Made by a program: the position numbers and the translations under genes. Shown one piece after another: positions 52,646 to 61,587 of a DNA stretch of 64,000 bases. The notes beneath the pieces are model-generated. The model did no database searches. It had not been told where the DNA came from and saw only the letters and a list, made by a program, of their open reading frames with translations. The first letter of the stretch is position 1; each line of letters begins with the position of its first letter. Origin of the DNA: Rothia sp035916755 (lineage in GTDB: Bacteria; Actinomycetota; Actinomycetes; Actinomycetales; Micrococcaceae); the NCBI RefSeq assembly GCF_035916755.1, contig NZ_JAYWIX010000001.1, positions 62,001 through 126,000 of the forward strand. The letters run 5' to 3'.

Positions 52646-52768
52646 GTCTTCTAGCTTATCGGCTGGGTGCCGACCTGCCGGGCTAGCTGCGTTGCCAAAA
52701 GCTGTATCTTTTGCCTAACTGGGCATAAAGTGGTGCGTACAACACTATTGACCGATGAAGGAGACACT

Positions 52769-52969
52769 GTGTCACTGAACGACTACACCCCCGGCCCCCA
52801 CGACACCCAGTTCTGGTATAACCTGAGCACCGGCCAGGTCGAGGAGGGGCAGCAGTCAAAGATCACCGAGCTCTGGGGCCCCTTTGCTACCCGCGAAGAA
52901 GCAGAGCAGGCCATGGAGAAGGCGAAGAAGCGCAACGAAGAATGGGATGAGGGCAAGGGCACCTGGTAA
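52769..52969 (+). CDS. Small SPOR-like protein
   Basis: A 66-residue protein, FWYNLSTGQVEEGQQSK then LWGPFATREEAEQAMEKAKKRNEEW, typical of a small actinobacterial family annotated as SPOR-domain-like. GTG 52769 is chosen because AAGGAGA precedes it; the frame is open further upstream to 52667. The acidic, highly charged C-terminus is a helix. The molecular role is not known. It is divergent from mapB and convergent with panB. Confidence 0.8.
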   Translation: MSLNDYTPGPHDTQFWYNLSTGQVEEGQQSKITELWGPFATREEAEQAMEKAKKRNEEWDEGKGTW

Positions 52970-52988
52970 GGAAGGAACTTCTTTCTAG

Positions 52989-53033
52989 CGTTGAGAACGC
53001 TGGCCCGGGGTTCGCAGCGAGCGCGAGCCCCAG
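52989..53033. repeat. Two hairpins, related to the dispersed repeat
   Basis: AGCGTT/AACGCT (52989-52994 and 52998-53003) and GGGGTTCGC/GCGAGCCCC (53009-53017 and 53025-53033, one G:T pair). The second carries CAGCGAGCGCGAGCC, resembling copies A and B. It lies between convergent genes without a T tract. Confidence 0.45.
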
Positions 53034-53070
53034 GTTAGCTACATCCCGAACTCTTGGCAACGCAGAATTT

Positions 53071-53955
53071 TTAACTGTCGAACCGGTGCTCTTCTGCCGG
53101 GTAGGCGCCTGAGCGCACGTCTGCCCGGTAGGCGGCTGCTCCTTCGAGCAGAGTGTCGTAGAGGTTGGCGTACTGCTTGACGAAGCGGGCCATCTTGCCC
53201 TGCCGCAGCCCGAAGGCGTCCTGCCAGACCAGCACCTGCCCACTGACGTCCGCACCCGCCCCGATACCGATGATGGGGATGCGCACTGAGGTATCGATGT
53301 CGGCGGCAACGTCGGAGCGGGTCATTTCCATGAGCAGGCAGAAGGCACCGGCTTCTTCAAGGGCCAGGGCGGTGTCTTTGAGGGCCTGACCGCCGTCGCG
53401 GCCCTGCACCCGGTAGCCGCCGAGGGCGTGCTCAGACTGGGGGGTAAAGCCGATATGGGCCATGACGGGTATGCCCGCTGCAACCATGGCGCGCAGGTGG
53501 TCTACGTGGTGGGCGGTGGCTTCCATCTTGACCGCGTGCGCTCCACCCTCTTTCATGAAGCGAACAGCGGTAGCTACCGCCTGGGCGGGGGACTGCTCAT
53601 AGGAGCCAAAGGGAAGATCAGCGACAACCATAGCCCGCTTGGAAGCGGTAGAAACAGCTTTGACCAGGGGAATCATCTCGTCAACGGTAATGGTGAGGGT
53701 TGATTCGTGCCCCAGCACATTGTTGCCCGCAGAGTCGCCAATGAGCAGCAGTTCGATGCCGGCCCGGTCGAAGATAGTGGCGGTCAGGGCATCGTAGCTG
53801 GTGAGCATGGCGAACTTTTCACCGGCGTCCTTGGCCTGCTGCAGGTGCACGGTACGCACTTTCTTGACGGCGAGGACGCTTGCCTCACCTTCCTGAGGAG
53901 CGTTGGCGGGGGCAGGGGTTGAGGACCCGTAGGGTGCTGTTTCTTCGTTGAGCAT
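53071..53955 (-). CDS. panB: 3-methyl-2-oxobutanoate hydroxymethyltransferase
   Basis: First step of pantothenate synthesis: adds a hydroxymethyl group to ketoisovalerate. The TIM barrel shows MLTSYDALTATIFDRAGIE, LLIGDSAGNNVLGHESTL, VKMEATAHHVDH, IPVMAHIGFTPQSEH and IPIIGIGAGADVSGQVLVW, with the catalytic glutamate and magnesium-binding D/E motif retained. The protein has 294 residues, with a disordered N-terminal tail of about 30 residues. ATG 53955 lies opposite the glnA2 leader region. Confidence 0.94.
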   Translation of the reverse strand: MLNEETAPYGSSTPAPANAPQEGEASVLAVKKVRTVHLQQAKDAGEKFAMLTSYDALTATIFDRAGIELLLIGDSAGNNVLGHESTLTITVDEMIPLVKAVSTASKRAMVVADLPFGSYEQSPAQAVATAVRFMKEGGAHAVKMEATAHHVDHLRAMVAAGIPVMAHIGFTPQSEHALGGYRVQGRDGGQALKDTALALEEAGAFCLLMEMTRSDVAADIDTSVRIPIIGIGAGADVSGQVLVWQDAFGLRQGKMARFVKQYANLYDTLLEGAAAYRADVRSGAYPAEEHRFDS

Positions 53956-54017
53956 GCTTTAACTCTAGTAGCCTGTAGGCGCACCGCAACCGGAGCAGGC
54001 CCGCTTTATCTCAGTCG

Positions 54018-54044
54018 GTGAAAGAAATGTTTAAAACACGTTAC
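54018..54044 (-). promoter_or_regulatory. Weak GlnR-type half box upstream of glnA2
   Basis: Read on the minus strand: GTAAC-n6-TAAAC-n6-TTCAC, giving one perfect and two near-perfect elements out of four. It is poorer than the glnA1 box and the fourth element is missing. Confidence 0.3.
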
Positions 54045-54171
54045 TGTTACCGGGCTGAGAGCGTGCCAGGTGGGCACGTAAGGCGGTTACGTTCTAGAGT
54101 TGATGCTAAGGATTCGTTTGCCCGCCCACCGGGGTGCGGGCGCCACCTTTAGACATGAACGGATAGGTTAC

Positions 54172-55515
54172 ATGGATCGTCAGCAAGAATTCGTTTTGCG
54201 CACCATCGAAGAGCGCAACGTGCGTTTCGTCCGCCTCTGGTTTACCGATGTGGTGGGCCAGCTTAAGTCTGTTGCTATTGCACCGGCTGAGGTTGAGAGC
54301 GCTTTTGACGAGGGTATCGGTTTTGACGGTTCATCGATTGAGGGCCTGTCCCGCGTGTACGAGTCAGATATGCTGCTACAACCTGACCCCTCCACCTTCC
54401 AGGTGCTGCCCTGGCGCGGGGATGAAGAGCCGACCTCCCGCATGTTCTGCGATATTCTCACCCCCGACGGGGAACCCAGCGCCTCAGATACCCGCGGCGT
54501 GCTCAAGAACGTGCTGTCTAAGGCAGCGGGTATGGGCTTTACCTGCTACACCTCACCCGAGATTGAGTTTTACCTGCTCAAGTCAAAGGAACTGGGCCCC
54601 AGCGGCTTCCCCGAACCGGTCGACTCCGAAAGCTACTTCGACCACACCCCCGGCGGCGTGGTCCAGGACTTCCGCCGCAAGGCAGTGACCACCCTAGAAG
54701 AAATTGGCATCTCGGTGGAGTTCTCCCACCACGAGACAGGCCCCGGCCAGAACGAAATCGACCTGCGCCACGCCGATGCCCTGCAGACCGCCGATAACAT
54801 CATGAGCTTCCGCACCGTCATCAAGGAAGTTGCCCTCTCCCAGGGCATCTACGCCACCTTCATGCCCAAGCCCTTCACCGAGCACGCAGGCTCCGGCATG
54901 CACACCCACTTCTCCCTCTTCGAGGGCGACACCAACGCCTTCTTTGAGGCAGGGGTCGAGTACCAGCTCTCCCGCACCGCCAAGCACTTTATCGCCGGTG
55001 TCCTGCGCCACGCCCCCGAGTTCACCTCGGTCACCAACCAGTTCGTCAACTCCTACAAGCGCCTATGGGGCGGCGGCGAGGCTCCCTCCTACGTCTCCTG
55101 GGGCCACAATAACCGCTCCGCCCTGGTGCGGGTTCCCCTCTACAAGCCCAACAAGATGCAGTCAGCCCGGATGGAGTACCGCGGTATCGACTCAGCTGCC
55201 AACCCCTACCTGGCCTACGCCGTCATCCTGGCAGCCGGTCTGAAGGGTATCGAAAACGAGTACGAGCTGCCGAGTGCCGCCGTCACCGAAGACATCTCGG
55301 CGATGACTAGCGCAGAACGCCGCGCCATGGGCTACCACGCCCTGCCGTCCTCTCTCCACGACGCCATCCACCGCACCGAAGAGTCAGAGTTCATGGCCGA
55401 AACCCTCGGCGAGCAGGTCTTTGACCAGTTCCTGCGCAACAAGCGCCGCGACTGGAACGCCTTCCGAGCCGAAGTAACCCCCTACGAACTCAAGAACAAC
55501 CTCGGCATCCTCTAG
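54172..55515 (+). CDS. glnA2: Glutamine synthetase, type I-alpha-like (GlnA2)
   Basis: Makes glutamine from glutamate and ammonium, or a related reaction. GSI signatures include FDGSSIEGL (about 54), the Mg-binding EIEFYLL region and MPKPFTEHAGSGMHTHFSLF. ATG 54172 (MDRQQEF) is favoured over the open-frame extension from 54100. The adenylylation tyrosine motif seen in GlnA1 (DLYELP) is absent; the matching position reads DISAMTSAER. It is a 447-residue protein, next to glnE, as in other actinobacteria. It may be a salvage or polyamine-related paralogue, but this cannot be told by eye. Confidence 0.92.
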   Translation: MDRQQEFVLRTIEERNVRFVRLWFTDVVGQLKSVAIAPAEVESAFDEGIGFDGSSIEGLSRVYESDMLLQPDPSTFQVLPWRGDEEPTSRMFCDILTPDGEPSASDTRGVLKNVLSKAAGMGFTCYTSPEIEFYLLKSKELGPSGFPEPVDSESYFDHTPGGVVQDFRRKAVTTLEEIGISVEFSHHETGPGQNEIDLRHADALQTADNIMSFRTVIKEVALSQGIYATFMPKPFTEHAGSGMHTHFSLFEGDTNAFFEAGVEYQLSRTAKHFIAGVLRHAPEFTSVTNQFVNSYKRLWGGGEAPSYVSWGHNNRSALVRVPLYKPNKMQSARMEYRGIDSAANPYLAYAVILAAGLKGIENEYELPSAAVTEDISAMTSAERRAMGYHALPSSLHDAIHRTEESEFMAETLGEQVFDQFLRNKRRDWNAFRAEVTPYELKNNLGIL

Positions 55516-55524
55516 TGCCCGTAT

Positions 55525-55558
55525 GCAGGCGCAACACCACAGGCGGTGTTGCGCCTGC
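55525..55558 (+). terminator. Hairpin between glnA2 and glnE
   Basis: A perfect 14-bp stem, GCAGGCGCAACACC (55525-55538) with its complement at 55545-55558. The following TGTAATTAAT has few Ts, so it may be an attenuator that lowers glnE relative to glnA2. Confidence 0.6.
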
Positions 55559-55584
55559 TGTAATTAATACCTAAGGAGACAGCG

Positions 55585-58500
55585 GTGCCCCAGACCCCGC
55601 AGAACGAAACCCCCGAAGAAGCCGCCCGCCGCGCCGAAGAAGAACGCAAGGCCCAGGTGCGTCTGATGAGCGAGATGGCATCCCTGGGGTTCTACGATGC
55701 GGCTAAAAGCGCCCGCTGGCTCAACTCCCGGGAGCTCGAAGGCCTAGACCGCGCCAAACTGTTCGAGGGTCTGCGCCTAGCCCCTTCTCCCGATATTGCG
55801 CTTCCTGCCCTGGTCAGACTCATTGAACGCGCCCCCAAGGTGGCGCAGCTAGCTGCGCGGGGGGCGGAGGCCGAAGCCCTCTACCGCTTACTGGGCGGCT
55901 CCGAGGCGCTGGGGGAGTTCTTGGTTCGCCACCCCGAGCACGCAGACCTGCTAGAGATTGATCCTACGGCTTTTGACGGCCAAGACTTTCCCGTCTCGCT
56001 GCTGCCCGAGACCGACGAAGAATACCTCACCCCTATCGCTCCGCTCGATACCGTCTACCGCCGTGACCTGCTTGAGGCTGTGGGAGCCGATTCGGCTGCG
56101 TCCGCCCCGGTCGCCCAGCTCACCGGCAAAGAAGCCTACACCGCCCTGCGCGTTGCCTACCGCCGTCACCTGACTGAACTAGCGATCTACGACCTCACCA
56201 GCTTCGCACCGGTACAGTTCATGCCCACCGTTGGCCGTCTTCTGGCAGACTTGGCCGCAGCCGCCCTCGAAGGGGCCCTGGCAATTGCCCGCGCCGAAGT
56301 AGCCCAGAACCGCAGCGAAGAGACCGTAGCCGCTGTAGAACTTGCCATCATCGGCATGGGCAAATGCGGTGCCCGCGAACTCAACTACATTTCAGACGTC
56401 GATGTGGTCTACGCTGTCGCCCACAAGCCCCTAGCTGACCTACCCGAAGACTTCGCCCCCCTTGACGAAAATACCCTGACCCAGATCGGTACCGAGCTGG
56501 TCATGGCCCTCTCCAAGGCCATCATGGCCCCGGCCCCCGAACCTGCCCTCTGGGAGGTCGACGCCAACCTGCGCCCCGAAGGGAAGGACGGCGCCCTGGT
56601 GCGCACCGTGGAGTCCTACACCACCTACTACAAGCGGTGGGCCGAAAACTGGGAATTCCAAGCCCTGCTCAAAGCCCGCCCCATCGCAGGGACCCCCGAA
56701 CTGGGCGTCCGCTGGGCCAGGGCCATGCGCCCCTTCATCTGGGAATCTGCCGCCCGCGATTCCTTTGTAGAGTCAGTACAGGCCATGCGCCAACGGGTTA
56801 CCGACAACATCCCCGCCGCCGACGTCGACCGCCAAATCAAGCTCGGCCCCGGGGGCCTACGCGACGTAGAATTCACCGTTCAGCTTCTGCAGCTCGTGCA
56901 CGGTCGCACCGATGAGAGCGTCCGCACCCAAAGCACCACCGACTCCATCACCGCCCTGGCCAAGGCCAGCTATATCGGCCGCCAGGACGCCCACGACTTT
57001 GCCGATAACTACGCCACCTTGCGGGTGATGGAGCACCGGATTCAGCTGCTCTACATGCGCCGCACCCACCTGATGCCAGAGAAGGAAAAGGACAGGCGCA
57101 CCCTGGCCCGGGCCATGAACTCACCCCTGGCACCCACCCAGCTCACTGAACAAGAGATGCTCAAACAGTGGGCCAGCATTAAGCGGGCCGTCAAATCCCT
57201 GCACGAGCGCCTCTTCTTCCGGCCCCTGCTGGCCGCCGTCGCCCACCTCTCCAAGGACGAAGTGGCCCTCACCCCGCAGGCAGCACAAGACCGCCTGGCA
57301 GCCCTGGGCTACAAGGACCCCCGCCGCGCCATAGGCCACATCGAAGCCCTCACCAAGGGCCTACGCCGCTCAGCCGAAATCCAGCGCACCCTTATGCCAG
57401 TTCTGCTGGGTTGGTTCGCCAAGGGTGTGGACCCGGACGCTGGCCTGCTGGGCTTCCGCCGGGTCAGCGAGTCCCTGGGCGGTACCCCCTGGTACCTGCG
57501 TATGCTACGAGATTCCCCGGCCGCAGCTGAACGTCTCTGCGCCCTGCTCTCTTCCTCCCGTTTCATTACCGACCTGCTTGAAGATATCCCCGAACCCATT
57601 GCCTGGCTCGATAAGGAAGAAGACCTCAAACCCCGCGAAGCAGACGCTATCATCAGCGAACTGCGCTCCCAGCTCACCCGCCACACCGACTCCGCCGAAG
57701 CGATCCGCGCCGTCCGCATGCTGCGCCGTCGTGAAATCCTCCGCCTCGCCATGGGCGAAGCTCTTGGACTCAACAGCAATGCCGAGGTAGCCCACGGCCT
57801 ATCAGACATCGACCGGGGCACCGTCCAGTCGGCTCTTGCCATCGCCGAACGCGAAACCTACATCGATGGCCGCACCCCGCTCACCGACGTAGCCGTCATC
57901 GCCATGGGCCGTCAGGGAGGTGCCGAAATCGGCTACGGCTCAGACTCCGACCTCATGTACGTGCACATCCCGCGCGACGGAGCCGACGAAAAAGCCGCTC
58001 AAACTGAAGCCACCGACCTCATCAACCGCATGGTCGCCCTGCTCAAACAACCCACCACCCCGCCGATTCGCGCCGAAAAAGTGCTCGAAATCGACGCTGA
58101 CCTAAGGCCCGAAGGAAAATCCGGGGCTATGGTGCGCTCGCTCGAATCCTTTAGGGAATACTACGAGCGCTGGGCAGATACCTGGGAGTTCCAGGCCCTA
58201 CTGCGTGCCCGCCCCTTCGCTGGATCAGAGTATGTGGGGTCTGCCTTCGTTGAACTGATTGACCCCTACCGCTACCCGGCTACCTTCCCCACCGAAAAAG
58301 TCACTCAGATTCGCCGCATGAAAGCCCGCGTTGAGACCGAACGCATGCCCCGCGGGGCCGATAAGACCCGCCAGCTGAAGCTAGGGCGAGGCGGGCTGAC
58401 GGACGTGGAGTGGCTGGTCCAGCTGCTCCAGCTCCAGCACGCCCACAAGATTGAGGGCATGCGCACCACCTCCACCCTCAAGGCTCTGGACGCCGCTGTG

Positions 58501-58770
58501 CAGGCTGGGCTGGTCGACGAACGTGATGCAACCCTGCTCACCAACGCCTGGAAGCTGGCGTCAAAGATTCGCGGCCTCAATGTGTTGCGTACCGGCCGGG
58601 CATCGGACACCCTGACAACCACCCGCTCAGACCTTGAGGCTATCGCCCGCTGGTGCGGGTATGAGCCGGGATCTGCCCGTGAACTGGAAGACGATTACCT
58701 ACGTGCAACCCGCCAGTGCCGTAACGTCTTCGAGCGGCTCTTCTACCCGGCCGAGTTATTTCTAGGTTGA
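55585..58770 (+). CDS. glnE: Glutamine synthetase adenylyltransferase/adenylyl-removing enzyme
   Basis: Bifunctional regulator that adenylylates and deadenylylates type I glutamine synthetase. Two nucleotidyltransferase domains are visible: GMGKCGARELNYISDVDVVY (about residues 255-275) and AMGRQGGAEIGYGSDSDLMY near 775-795, each with a GS-x10-D-x-D-like metal site. Helical linker domains follow each. At 1061 residues it matches the family. GTG 55585 has AAGGAGA upstream. The GlnA1 enzyme at 60074 keeps the target tyrosine. Confidence 0.94.
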   Translation: MPQTPQNETPEEAARRAEEERKAQVRLMSEMASLGFYDAAKSARWLNSRELEGLDRAKLFEGLRLAPSPDIALPALVRLIERAPKVAQLAARGAEAEALYRLLGGSEALGEFLVRHPEHADLLEIDPTAFDGQDFPVSLLPETDEEYLTPIAPLDTVYRRDLLEAVGADSAASAPVAQLTGKEAYTALRVAYRRHLTELAIYDLTSFAPVQFMPTVGRLLADLAAAALEGALAIARAEVAQNRSEETVAAVELAIIGMGKCGARELNYISDVDVVYAVAHKPLADLPEDFAPLDENTLTQIGTELVMALSKAIMAPAPEPALWEVDANLRPEGKDGALVRTVESYTTYYKRWAENWEFQALLKARPIAGTPELGVRWARAMRPFIWESAARDSFVESVQAMRQRVTDNIPAADVDRQIKLGPGGLRDVEFTVQLLQLVHGRTDESVRTQSTTDSITALAKASYIGRQDAHDFADNYATLRVMEHRIQLLYMRRTHLMPEKEKDRRTLARAMNSPLAPTQLTEQEMLKQWASIKRAVKSLHERLFFRPLLAAVAHLSKDEVALTPQAAQDRLAALGYKDPRRAIGHIEALTKGLRRSAEIQRTLMPVLLGWFAKGVDPDAGLLGFRRVSESLGGTPWYLRMLRDSPAAAERLCALLSSSRFITDLLEDIPEPIAWLDKEEDLKPREADAIISELRSQLTRHTDSAEAIRAVRMLRRREILRLAMGEALGLNSNAEVAHGLSDIDRGTVQSALAIAERETYIDGRTPLTDVAVIAMGRQGGAEIGYGSDSDLMYVHIPRDGADEKAAQTEATDLINRMVALLKQPTTPPIRAEKVLEIDADLRPEGKSGAMVRSLESFREYYERWADTWEFQALLRARPFAGSEYVGSAFVELIDPYRYPATFPTEKVTQIRRMKARVETERMPRGADKTRQLKLGRGGLTDVEWLVQLLQLQHAHKIEGMRTTSTLKALDAAVQAGLVDERDATLLTNAWKLASKIRGLNVLRTGRASDTLTTTRSDLEAIARWCGYEPGSARELEDDYLRATRQCRNVFERLFYPAELFLG

Positions 58771-58773
58771 GCC

Positions 58774-58846
58774 TATACTCTAGGAATTGTGTCTAGAGAT
58801 TTGCCTCAATATCCATCATTGATAGCGGGTCAAACACCTAAGGAGA
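58774..58846 (+). promoter_or_regulatory. Orphan promoter-like element and ribosome-binding site
   Basis: TATACT at 58774-58779 and CTAAGGAGA at 58838-58846, spaced like a promoter and leader, but no ATG/GTG/TTG start and coding frame follow on the + strand. The convergent AT-rich acyltransferase gene begins at once. This may be the residue of a gene truncated when the acyltransferase was acquired. Confidence 0.35.
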
Positions 58847-58853
58847 ATTTAAT

Positions 58854-59978
58854 TTATTTTTTCAACTTGGGCATTTCGTAAAGCCAAATAAATTTATCTT
58901 TATTATTTGCGATAATCCAACATGTTGTGATTGAAAATATGAAGAAAATGATAAATATAATGTAGTAGTTGTCAATATTTGTCTGATAAATCAATCTTCC
59001 AAGGACAAAAATGATTGGCGCATGGGTTACATAGAATATAATTGATCGTTGCCCAATCCAGATAAGCGGTTGTGCGATTTTGTAACGAGTGAGATAAGGG
59101 GCGAGCCATATGATGAAGATCGCACCAAGAACTGTCGTTATGAATGTTGGGATATTTTGTTCAATATATCCATGAATTAGGTGATAAGTGACGCTCCCTG
59201 CGAAAACTGCTCCAAGGGCAATGATTGCGAGTAGGGGAATATTCTTCTGGATATAGGAGATCCGGCTGGATAGGGCGGATCCTATGAAGAAGAAGGAGCA
59301 GAACCAAAGGTTGGCTGCTATAGAGTATTCATCTGGCTTCAGCAGAAAAAGTGTGGAAAGCATAATGAGTGGCATTATTAGCCAGTTTTTCAAGAATGGA
59401 ACGAGAGCAATAAGGTAGCACAGAAAAATAGTAATGAGATACCAGGTTGGATTTCCATTAAAAAAATTTTGAATAGTGAAAAAATTTCCTGCATAAGGTA
59501 TGCGAACAACGTAGGCTACAAAAGTCCATATGATGAATGGATAGAGTATAAGTCTTATTTTACCTTCAATGTAAGTTTTTTTATCCTTTTTCAGCGAGCG
59601 CTCGAGGAGGATTCCGGAGAGAATGAGTAGAAGAGGTACGCGGTAGGGGCTTAGTGCGAAGTTTATACTCGAGAGAATCGTTTCATCAACATTTAGTCGA
59701 TAGTCGATCGGGATGAATGTTTGACTGTGTTGAAGGAATATAAGGAGTATTGCTAGGCCGCGTAATAAATCCATCCATAGCTGTCTTTGGCTATTTGATA
59801 AGGGGGATTGATTTGTTCTCAATTTTATGAACCTTTTGGGGTTTGATAAGTGTGGAGCGAGTTGTTGGTGATATACATGATATACAGATTTATTAGACCG
59901 GGGCAGGTAGTGCTCATATGTATAGCGCTTTGTAGGGAAAATCACGCTTAAATTACAGTAATGATTTCGGTCGATCAC
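58854..59978 (-). CDS. AT-rich membrane acyltransferase (acyltransferase 3 family)
   Basis: A membrane O-acyltransferase of the OafA/YrhL type, with about ten hydrophobic helices and the family start MDLLRGLAILLIFLQHSQ, including the catalytic-type His. The region (about 58.8-60.0 kb) is strikingly AT-rich, roughly one-third GC by eye against about 60 % around it, which is a strong sign of horizontal gene transfer. The chosen start is at 59978; a TTG at 59822, with AAAAGG upstream, gives a shorter protein starting just before the domain and may be the true one. Such enzymes decorate cell-surface glycans. Its substrate is unknown. It lies between glnE and glnA1, breaking a pairing that is otherwise conserved. 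Confidence 0.8.
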   Translation of the reverse strand: MIDRNHYCNLSVIFPTKRYTYEHYLPRSNKSVYHVYHQQLAPHLSNPKRFIKLRTNQSPLSNSQRQLWMDLLRGLAILLIFLQHSQTFIPIDYRLNVDETILSSINFALSPYRVPLLLILSGILLERSLKKDKKTYIEGKIRLILYPFIIWTFVAYVVRIPYAGNFFTIQNFFNGNPTWYLITIFLCYLIALVPFLKNWLIMPLIMLSTLFLLKPDEYSIAANLWFCSFFFIGSALSSRISYIQKNIPLLAIIALGAVFAGSVTYHLIHGYIEQNIPTFITTVLGAIFIIWLAPYLTRYKIAQPLIWIGQRSIIFYVTHAPIIFVLGRLIYQTNIDNYYIIFIIFFIFSITTCWIIANNKDKFIWLYEMPKLKK

Positions 59979-60015
59979 TACAATAAGCAGAGTATATGTA
60001 AGTTACTGTTTAAAA

Positions 60016-60060
60016 GTTGCCCCGGCATCCGCTCTGGATGCCGGGGGGCAGTTTCTTTTA
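60016..60060 (-). terminator. Terminator after glnA1
   Basis: An 11-bp stem, CCCCGGCATCC (60020-60030) and GGATGCCGGGG (60036-60046), with GCTCT as the loop. Read leftward, CAACTTTTAAA follows. Confidence 0.8.
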
Positions 60061-60073
60061 GGCTAGCTAGGGC

Positions 60074-61498
60074 TTAGACGCCGTAGTAGAGCTCGTATTC
60101 GAGGGGGTGGGGAACCAGCAGCATGGGGGCGATTTCTGCTTCGCGCTTGTAGCGGATCCACTCACGAATCAGGTCCTCGGTGAAGACGTCGCCTGCTAGC
60201 AGGAAATCGTGGTCTGCTTCCAGAGCAGCCAGGGCTTCTTCCAGGTTGGCGGGTGCCTTCTTGATGTCTGCTGCTTCTTCGGCGGGCAGCTCGTAGAGGT
60301 CCTTGTCGATGGGTGCCGGGGGTTCGATGCGGTTGCGGATGCCGTCCAGGCCAGCCATGAGCTGGGCTGCGAAAGCCAGGTAGGGGTTGGCGGAGGGGTC
60401 CGGTGCACGGAATTCCAGGCGCTTGGCCTTGGGGTTAGTGCCGGTGATAGGGATACGGATACCAGCGGAGCGGTTGCCCTGGGAGTAGACCATGTTGATG
60501 GGGGCTTCGTAGCCGGGTACTAGACGCTTGTAGGAGTTGATGGTGGGGTTGGTGAAAGCAAGCACAGCGGAGGAGTGCTCAATCAGACCACCGATGTACC
60601 AGCGGGCAACATCGGAGAGGCCTGCGTAGCCGCGCTCGTCGTAGAAGAGAGGCTCGCCGTCAGCCCACAGGGATTGGTGGCAGTGCATGCCTGAGCCGTT
60701 GTCGCCGAAGACGGGCTTGGGCATGAAGGTGACGGTCTTGCCCCACTGGTCAGCGGTGTTCTTGATGACGTACTTGAACTTGAGCAAGTCGTCTGCAGCG
60801 CGGGTCAGGGTGGAGAACTTGTAGTTGATTTCTGCCTGCCCCATAGCGCCCACCTCGTGGTGGGAACGCTCGACCTCGAGGCCGACCTCGTCCATGGCGA
60901 TGCACATGGCGTCGCGCAGGTCTGCCTGCTTGTCGACGGGGGAGACGGGGAAGTAGCCACCCTTGAGGGGGGTCTTGTTGCCCAGGTTGCCGCCCTCTTC
61001 CTTGCGTCCGGAGTTCCAGTAGGCCTCGTCGGAGTCAATCTTGAAGAAAGTGGACTGGGGGGTGACCTCGTGGCGGACGTCCTCAAAGACAAAGAACTCT
61101 GCCTCGGAGGCAAAGAAGGCAGTGTCTGCGATACCGGTGGACTTGAGGTATTCCTCGGCGCGTTCGGCCACGCCGCGGGGGTCGCGGTGGTAGGAATCGC
61201 CGGTGCGGGGGTTGACGATGGAGCCGGTAACAACCAGGGTCTTCTCAAGACGGAAGGGGTCAACATAGCAGCTGGTGACGTCGGGGATCAGCTGCATGTC
61301 TGATTCGGCGATGCCCTGGAAGCCGCGGATTGAGGAGCCGTCGAACATCTGGCCTACGGTGAAGAAGTCTTCGTCGATAGCCTTAGCGGGCAGGTTGAAG
61401 TGCTGCTGCACGCCGGGCAGGTCGCAGAAGCGGATGTCAACGAACTTGATGTCTTCGTTCTTGATGAAGTCGAGGACTTCCTGTGCGGTAGTGAACAT
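60074..61498 (-). CDS. glnA1: Glutamine synthetase, type I-beta (GlnA1)
   Basis: The main ammonium-assimilating glutamine synthetase. Motifs include FDGSSIRGF (about 52-60), the EAEFFVF metal site, MPKPVFGDNGSGMHCHQSLW and the NRSAGIRIP latch-type region. Tyr402 in KDLYELPAEE is the adenylylation site for GlnE encoded at 55585. It has 474 residues, as usual for the I-beta class. The upstream region carries a GlnR-type operator (61588-61625). There is a good AAGGAGAA ribosome-binding site. Confidence 0.96.
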   Translation of the reverse strand: MFTTAQEVLDFIKNEDIKFVDIRFCDLPGVQQHFNLPAKAIDEDFFTVGQMFDGSSIRGFQGIAESDMQLIPDVTSCYVDPFRLEKTLVVTGSIVNPRTGDSYHRDPRGVAERAEEYLKSTGIADTAFFASEAEFFVFEDVRHEVTPQSTFFKIDSDEAYWNSGRKEEGGNLGNKTPLKGGYFPVSPVDKQADLRDAMCIAMDEVGLEVERSHHEVGAMGQAEINYKFSTLTRAADDLLKFKYVIKNTADQWGKTVTFMPKPVFGDNGSGMHCHQSLWADGEPLFYDERGYAGLSDVARWYIGGLIEHSSAVLAFTNPTINSYKRLVPGYEAPINMVYSQGNRSAGIRIPITGTNPKAKRLEFRAPDPSANPYLAFAAQLMAGLDGIRNRIEPPAPIDKDLYELPAEEAADIKKAPANLEEALAALEADHDFLLAGDVFTEDLIREWIRYKREAEIAPMLLVPHPLEYELYYGV

Positions 61499-61587
61499 GG
61501 TCGTTTGTTCTCCTTGAGTTGTTTTCGACCCATGGGTGCCCGTCTGCGTGGGCTCCCTCGCTGTTGTTTCTAGCCTAGAGCGTATTT

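Noticed and set aside
54040..54061. GlnR box on the + strand at glnA2
   Set aside because: GTTAC at 54046 is followed by GAGAG, with no further elements at the right spacing; only the reverse reading is plausible, and weakly so.
54100..54171. N-terminal extension of glnA2
   Set aside because: MDRQQEF at 54172 is the family-typical start; the extension is not conserved in type I enzymes.
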